Assembly (NCBI GenBank): GCA_030272585.1
Contig: BSYQ01000001.1
Coordinates: 8,881,001 to 8,945,000 of the forward strand
From: Bryopsis sp. KO-2023
Lineage: Eukaryota; Chlorophyta; Ulvophyceae; Bryopsidales; Bryopsidaceae
Direction of reading: 5' to 3'
DNA: 64,000 bases
The notes beneath the pieces were generated by a model, which did not search any database, was not told the origin of the DNA, and was given only the letters and a program-made list of their open reading frames with translations. Below, piece after piece: positions 57,702 to 64,000 of the stretch (the first letter of the stretch is position 1; every line of letters starts with the position of its first letter). The translations under genes were made by a program, and so were the position numbers.

Positions 57702-59282
57702 TTTTAATCAAGATGTTCAACAAATTTCAACCCTGACAAGATGTTGAGACAGCTCTTAGATTTTTTTTTGGTTTTAGTACCTGAAGCGTGAAAAAAACAC
57801 AAAAGAAAGAAAATAACTGGGGGAGTACAATAGGAGAGAAATTGAAGAAAAACAAAAAACGAAATGCATGCCTTGTTTCTTGATAGGGTTTTTGATAACG
57901 TTTTGAAGAAAAAAATCGGCAGCTGATGATTTGATATATAAAAAACAAAAGGGTGAGGCTGGCAATTCGAGGGCTGGTTTGGAGGAAAATGACCTATCAG
58001 AGGTCGAGAGGATATCGGGACAGAACTGGTTTTCATGACTCCGGAGGGGGAAAAAAAAAGGGAAAAGCCAAGGAGCACGAAGGTTGCTTTTTTGACGTAG
58101 AACACTGCTGTGGGGACTGTTTTTTTTTTGGGTTAGATTGGAACATCCACCACAGTCCACAGCCGGGCCGTGATATCATTACAATATTGTCCGTTGAGCT
58201 TCAGAGAGAAGTGGGACAAATGTGCTACACTTTTGTAAAGACACGTCTTTATATTTATAACAGTCTCCACATGTTGATCGTTTGAACAAATCGTTCTCTG
58301 AAATGCAGTTCGTTGAAAGGGTGTCAGCTCCCTTTAACCCAAACCCCTGTATCTGATTCCTTTACTCACTGCACACAACCCAAAAATGCAGAGACTACCC
58401 CCAAAAAGAAAGAATTTTGGCGGCTTTAAATTCGGCTTCCCCAAGAATGCTACTGGATGGAACATTGTAATCAAGTTGATCGGTCTGAAGTGCTGCTACT
58501 TTTATCCCATTTTGGTTTGGTCTCTGTATCTACTTAGTGACCACCACCCAGTTCTACTTACTTATGCACTCAACCCCTGGGTCTCAGACCACTGGTCAAA
58601 TGGACAGTACAGATTCTGGGAGAGGGATATTCCAATGCCTTTTTGCAACAAACGCTTGGGGCATGATCCGTAGGTGTATTCAGACTTCTGGACGTGTGTT
58701 ACTGGGGACAAGGTGATAACTCACGAGGTGAATGGTTCGTGCACTGGTCTTTAATATTCATCCTTGCCACCTCTACCACGGCCCCCCTCCCAACCAGCAA
58801 GAAGGAAATTATTCGGTTCCTGCATGGACCCCACATCATATCCAGAGACCCTTTTTTGCCAACCCCATTCATCCCTTATACCATAGGCTATGGTCCATAG
58901 CTGTGCACGTCTATGCACAGAATGGAGCGAAGTCCTGTGGATGTCATACAGTGATGGAACAAGAGATGGTTCAATATCTCTTTAGTAGAGTGCATTGCAA
59001 ATCCATGAATGAAGAATGGACTCAGCATTGCATTGGCTTTTCGTACTGGTACAAGCATTAGAGGCAATTGTTGGTTCCATGTTGACCATATCCTGGAATG
59101 CTGCCCACATATTCTGAAGTAGAGGTCAATATACACTTGGTCCAGCTCAGACCAAGCCAAATGTTTTCTCCAGCAACAACCTCACAGGGAAGTTCTCCAA
59201 CCTTCCAAATTCAAAACCTTCAATTGGAACGAACAAAGATAGCACAGGCACAGTACGACGAAATAGATGGAATAGAAAAAGA

Positions 59283-59323
<41 letters not shown>

Positions 59324-60307
59324 AGAAGAAAACATGTCCAAAGCCACACAGCTTGAATCCAGATTTTGCAGGACACAAAGTGCAATGCCTGGGAATATAT
59401 CATCTGGTCACATCGACCATGTGGAATGCTGAAAGCCCCCTCCTTTGGATGTATACCCTCCCACACAAGACATCGCAAACTTTCGCATGCATTCTATAGT
59501 ATGCGTGTGGCTGGTGACGTCAAATTTCCTCTCTTCCACCACCCCCGCACATACACCACTCATACACCACATCAACATGTCAGCCCTCCTTTTTCCATAT
59601 ATTTATCCGACACCGGCTCCGGACTTCTGGAACCATGCCGACTTGCGACATCAAGAACACAAGTCTAAAAAATATATGAATATATATTTTTTGCTTCTTC
59701 TTTGCGTCCCGACCAGCATGCCCCCCTGTGTACTTTTTTTTTGTTCTCTCTTTTCCTCGATCCTGTAACTTTTCTTCTTCTTCTTCTTTCCGCTCTTGGT
59801 TCTTTTTTTCTCTCTCAAGCCAGATTCTTTTTTTCAAGCCTTCTTTTTTTCACTCTCCGAATATCACCGTGAGTCCTTGCAACCCCACACCATTAGCTTG
59901 CATTTTTAAAAACGCGCAAAGCAAATGAGGGGTTGCCAACAGAGACTCTAATCTTTCGGGTTGAACGGACCAGGCATGGACCCAACAGAGATAACACTCT
60001 TTCTTCTTTTTTGCACCACCAGCCGTTTTTTTCTTCCTTTCTTTTCTTCCTGTCTCTTTCCCCCCTTTTTTTTTCTTCCTCCAACCACCACTTTCAGTTC
60101 TATTGTATCTTGGGTTCCCCCCGAAACAGACACAAACAACTAGAAATGACCAAAAAAAAACCCAAAAAAAACGGACTGTGCTGCAACATGGGAATCTTGT
60201 TTACTTCCTTCCCTTTTTTTCTTCTCTTCTCATTCTTCAATAAACCTTTTCGCATCGTTCGCTCCAAGCCTGGGAACCGTGCCCCCTTTTTGGAAAAAAA
60301 AATACTA
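57702..60307. other. long convergent intergenic region
   Basis: 2.6 kb between the convergent peroxidase and UPF3 genes. No ORF has a recognisable domain or splice pattern. It includes a (GA)n microsatellite at 59286-59319, pyrimidine-rich blocks at 59750-60080 and C-rich tracts near 60370 that belong to the UPF3 coding strand. Confidence 0.5.
59286..59319. repeat. GA dinucleotide microsatellite
   Basis: About 17 uninterrupted AG units. Confidence 0.9.
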
Positions 60308-62576
60308 TCAAGACCCTTGGTTCTCTTTCTTCACCCACATGGTGGTTCTTCCACTTCCCGATTTCCCCCTCCCCCCACCCCCACCCCCACCCCCTCTCCG
60401 CCCCCGACCACCCCGTTTACTATATCTCCTACCACCATCTCCATCCTGCCCCCCCTCCTCATCAAACCCTTCGTTCTGGTGCTCCGACCTACCCTCCCCT
60501 GACCCCCCCGCCCTGCGATCCCTCCTAGACCCCCGATTCTGACCTTCCGACGAAGTCGAATTCACTGGCAAGTTTCGATCGTAATCACCGTCCTGATGGC
60601 TGCCCCCGTTCGCATTCCCATCCCTGTCCAATGCCCCTTTCCGAGTGATTCGCACCCGAGGAACCCATGGCTGATGTCCATCCCGGACCTTATCGCCGTC
60701 CTTCTTTTTCATCTTGGAGCTCTCCCCTCGGCTGCGATGATGATGATGATCTCCGTCATTTCCGGTAGCACCATTGTTTTCGGTGCGTTCGCTGGATTCT
60801 GCCTGGTCGTGCTTGGAGTTTCGGTTGCCCGCACCCGGCCTCTTGCCACTCCCTCGTGGAGGCCTGCCGGACCGCCCCTGTTCCGAAGCCTCTTTGGCGG
60901 ATGATCCCCTCCCAGATTTGTCTTTATCTTTGTCTTTGGACCGTTTTCGCTCCGACCTTTTTTGTTTTCCTTCAGTGGATTTCGTGGAGTCCTTGTCTGC
61001 TACCCTCTGCATTCCATAATCATTTTTGTAAAGAAAAAGATACGAACGGCGAAAAAAAACCCATATCAGCCCATCCAACACACACGGACTCCACCAGGAG
61101 AAGCAAATCAAAGGAAATTATACAGTTTCCAAGCAAATACATGCATGTGTTGAAAAAAAAAGCACAAAAAATTTCTAGTCAAGCTGGGGAATCCTACCTT
61201 GGAATCTTCCTTCAGCAACAAAACTGCCGGTTTTGGTTTCTGGCTTCGTTTCTGGCCTTTATTCATGTGCTTGTTTTGAATGAACTCCATGAGGGGAGTG
61301 GTCACCACAGTCTTGACTTCTTTTGTTTCTTCGCCCTGTTTTTCTCTTTTGATCGCCTCTGCCTGTTCCCGTTGCTTCTGAGCGCTGGGAAGCATTTCAG
61401 GCGGTTTGTCCAAAGTATCAACAAATCTCTTGTAGTCGGAATCTGAAGTCGAAAAAAAAAAAATTAAAATCAACACCCACCCCCAGCCAGCAACAAAACA
61501 GCCAAATCTGGTTTCGTACAAACATGCCAGCAGATTCTTGATTTGCATTCTACCAACACGCATCATAGCGACAAAATATCTAAATTATTGAACAATATAT
61601 CTATTTATGTATGTGCATGTACACACAGATTTTATGCTTTCTTTCTTTCTTTTTTTTTGTTTCTTTTGCTTCGGGACAGTCAAATCAACATATTAGTCAT
61701 GCTGACATTCTCCTGGATATGGGTGTTTCTGTGGCAAACCTCGTTCTATGGTTCCCTCCCTCGGATCTCGTTTCGCCTTCCCAGCCTTCGGGACTTTTTG
61801 GTAGGGAGCATAATCCACAGTGCATTTGTATTGAGTGCCTCTGGAGCTGACGAAAACATGCCCATCGAAAGTCGTCTTGAATTCTAACACCTTCTGGGGA
61901 TCATCAAAATTCAGGTAAGCTCTGGCACAAACCGTCCTCTTTGTGCTGAAAACACCCGAAACAAAACAAAACAAAACACAACATACATCAGGTCGCTTGT
62001 TGATAGGATGGAAAGGAAAACAAGGAAAAAAGAAACAAAACAAATTTCAAGTGAAGAACTGACTGAGAGGTTTCCAACCTGCACCCAGATGGTGGTGCTA
62101 GTTTTCTGTGCAATGTTCGGGAATGTGTAGCTCGCTGATTGGCACTGGAAAAGTTACTGATATCCAAGAAGTTATTTTGCAGTTTCTGTTTATTCGCGAG
62201 GGAGAGGGAGATTATTTCCTTTCTCATTGGCGTCGACGACTAAAGCGTCGGGGGGTTAGCGCGTCGTTCGAAGCGGACGCAAGAGAAACAACGAGAAAAG
62301 GTAGGCAAGAAAAACGCAAGCCCATACGACGAATCGTCTGCGAAACTCTGGCGCTTCGGAGCGACGAGCTGGAAAGATCTCCAGAATCAGGTACCAACGC
62401 GGAAGACAATGGCTCCGATCAAAATCTCACCTCAGCTTCCCAGTGCAGAACACCAACCAGTTGTATCCCTCGACTGACAGCTTGTCCAACGCGTCCTTGA
62501 AAGCCTGCTCCGATAGAGTCGGAGGCAACCTTCGAACAATGACTTTCTTCCACTTCGCTGCGAAACTTTTGGGCAT
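60308..62576 (-). CDS. UPF3: regulator of nonsense transcripts UPF3
   Basis: Four minus-strand exons (62431-62576, 61740-61945, 61198-61442, 60308-61006) give 431 aa. The Smg4/UPF3 domain starts almost at the N-terminus: KVIVRRLPPTLSEQAFKDAL, YNWLVFCTGK, VCARAYLNFDDPQKVLEF, GHVFVSSRGTQYKCTVDYAP, YQKVPKAG and DPREGTIE. TTPLMEFIQNKHM is the conserved block after the RRM-like fold. The C-terminal 230 residues are Lys/Ser/Asp-rich, then Gly/Arg-rich (RGGRGRRGG), ending TMWVKKENQGS. UPF3 bridges UPF2 and the exon junction complex in nonsense-mediated decay and shuttles between nucleus and cytoplasm. The terminal aromatic motif could be the exon-junction-complex contact. Confidence 0.95.
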
Positions 62577-62915
62577 CTCCTCTCACTCTCGAAAACGACA
62601 CCGAACGTCGGTCGTGTTCCGACTGACGCACACGAATTTTTCGCCACCCCTGCGTCGTGTTACGCTGTATTCCCTGTTCGCGTTCCCTCGCAACACGCTT
62701 CTTGGGAAGTCCTGTCCCACACCACACCAAAAAAACAGATTCAAATAGGTGTCGTATGTCATGGTGCATGTGTCGTACATGGAGAGCAATAGAAAAACGG
62801 GGTAGAAGTTTTCTCGCTTTCCCCTCGCCAGCTTCCTCTCCAGAAAAAGAAATCTGTCCATCAAACGGACCAGCTCTGAGCGGCGGCGCCGAAAAGAGAA
62901 AAACGGTGGTACGAC
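62577..62915. promoter_or_regulatory. bidirectional promoter region between UPF3 and PRMT7
   Basis: 339 bp between divergent start codons. Rich in CG and TCG, without an evident TATA box. Confidence 0.5.
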
Positions 62916-64000
62916 ATGTTTGTCCAGAAACGAAATGACGCCACAGGCAAGCTGGAATTGGTGCAGATTGGTGTCGATGATTCAGGTCAGAACATCTCCC
63001 TCTCAGTGAATTTCAGAAACAGATGGATGGATGGTGAATGCAAGCATGATCCATGCACTACCATCCAATGAATTCGGCAGCAAAAAACGTAATGGTGGTC
63101 TTTCACTTTCTGTTGGGACATATTGAATCAAATTTCGAAAGATGCATGTGTGCATGCATCAATGAATCATTCAAATGCATTCATTCATTCAGTGCAGATG
63201 GTGACTCTGGAATGGATGACTGTCTTCGAGCCCTCCTGTCATCCTCATCCTATTTGGACATGCTGAATGACACCCGTCGAAATCGAGCATACAGGATGGC
63301 CATCGAAAGGGCTGTCAAGCCAGGTCAGTCGGCTGGGTTCAATTCATAAGAACATTCTCAGCGTTTTCGTCCTTAGCCTGAGTTAAACCTGCTGAAATAT
63401 TGCTTCAAGGCGACACAATCTTTGATATCGGCACTGGAACCGGCCTCCTAGCAATGTTGGCTGCGAAGGCATTGGGCACTGGAGATGGCAAGGTGTGCAT
63501 GGCGTTTATATAAAATCCAATGTGCATTTTTTGAAGCATTTGCAACATGTTTGCCCCCCAGTTTTTTCTCCTTCAACTCCAGAGCAAATCCTGATCTTAT
63601 GTGGTGTTTTCTATTGGAATTTGTTCAGGTGATTGCATTTGAATTGTTCCCCCCAATGGCACGCTTCGCTCGAACGATTGTGAAAGCCAACCTGTTGGAG
63701 GAAAAGATTCTTATCCAAGCCAAGCGTTCCAGCGATGCCGATGATAAGGATCAAGTAATCCTCGAGAAATGCTACCGATAGGTTCAGAAAAACACTCAAG
63801 ACAGTCAGACACTGGGCATGAGCTTTGCATCCTTTCTATTTCTTAAGGATTGTGATGGTTTCCTTGGAAAGGTTGCGGTGGTTAGAGATTCTGATGCTAC
63901 ATACCTGTTGTCAGGATTTGGCAGACCTGGTGATCACAGAGATTTTTGATTCCGAGCTTCTTGGTGAAGGGCTGCTGCCCACCATGCGACACGCAACCAA
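62916..64000 (+). CDS. PRMT7: protein arginine methyltransferase 7, 3' part beyond window
   Basis: Exons seen: 62916-62985, 63198-63323, 63410-63492, 63629-63754 and 63916 to the window end. The start MFVQKRNDATGKLELVQIG fits PRMT7 N-termini (M-F-x-x-R-x-N-x-x-T-G). SYLDMLNDTRRNRAYRMAIE is helix X/Y. DTIFDIGTGTGLLAMLAAKA is the S-adenosylmethionine motif I. VIAFELFPPMA is motif post-I, and LVITEIFDSELLGEGLLPT is the double-E active-site loop in the PRMT7 form. PRMT7 makes monomethylarginine and normally has two tandem catalytic modules; the second would lie to the right of the window. Confidence 0.93.

Noticed and set aside
57702..60307. Candidate genes among the ORFs in the peroxidase-UPF3 gap
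   Set aside because: All are short and of repeat-like composition (GA-, Pro- or Lys-rich), without domain or splice support.

Overview
This is nuclear DNA from a photosynthetic eukaryote. Genes carry many short GT-AG introns with T-rich acceptors, there are no operons, and untranslated DNA is T-rich and low in complexity. The protein content points to a green alga that can build a flagellum, most likely an early-diverging streptophyte (Mesostigma/Chlorokybus-like). The grounds are a plant-type isoprenylcysteine methylesterase, a plant-type eL22, an SPX protein, a calredoxin-like plastid protein, a distant CBP60-like protein and the flagellar protein DRC10. The exact species is inference. I worked out gene models by hand by matching splice phases and protein families; most close with consistent phases at every junction.

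Left part (1-13 kb). A 5'-truncated saccharopine-dehydrogenase-like oxidoreductase (1-1585,+) and a secreted two-domain PAN/Apple protein (2652-4369,+) come first. A young miniature LTR retrotransposon with identical LTRs follows (4857-6137). Next are a LOV-like PAS protein that lacks the photoactive cysteine (6672-7643,-), a 381-bp hAT-type MITE with an 8-bp target duplication (7754-8134), and an isoprenylcysteine methylesterase (8629-11217,-). The last is divergent from an intronless class-V aminotransferase (11295-12503,+).

Middle part (13-42 kb). A Sec14/CRAL-TRIO protein ending in a CaaX box (13363-16658,+) is followed by a long low-complexity stretch. Then come an SPX protein (20400-22514,-), eL22 (23319-24572,-), an intronless calredoxin-like EF-hand/thioredoxin protein (25932-27092,+) and a 14-exon phage-type organellar RNA polymerase (28111-34277,-). 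The polymerase is divergent from DPH2 (34498-37941,+). A HIG1-domain protein (38624-39490,+) and DRC10 (39718-41906,-) complete this part.

Right part (42-64 kb). In order: the CBP60-like protein (42333-44683,+), a protein with four hnRNP-Q acidic-domain repeats and no RRM (45851-48435,-), an intronless CLC transporter (48867-51236,+), an intronless GST (51669-52394,+), a secreted animal-type haem peroxidase (53353-57701,+), the NMD factor UPF3 (60308-62576,-) and the first exons of PRMT7 (62916-64000,+, cut by the window edge).

Genes are mostly arranged as divergent and convergent neighbours. Four intronless genes sit among genes with up to 13 introns. I see no single multi-gene system. The most unusual items are the single-cysteine calredoxin-like protein, the tetra-AcD protein, the cysteine-less LOV protein and the two fresh mobile elements.
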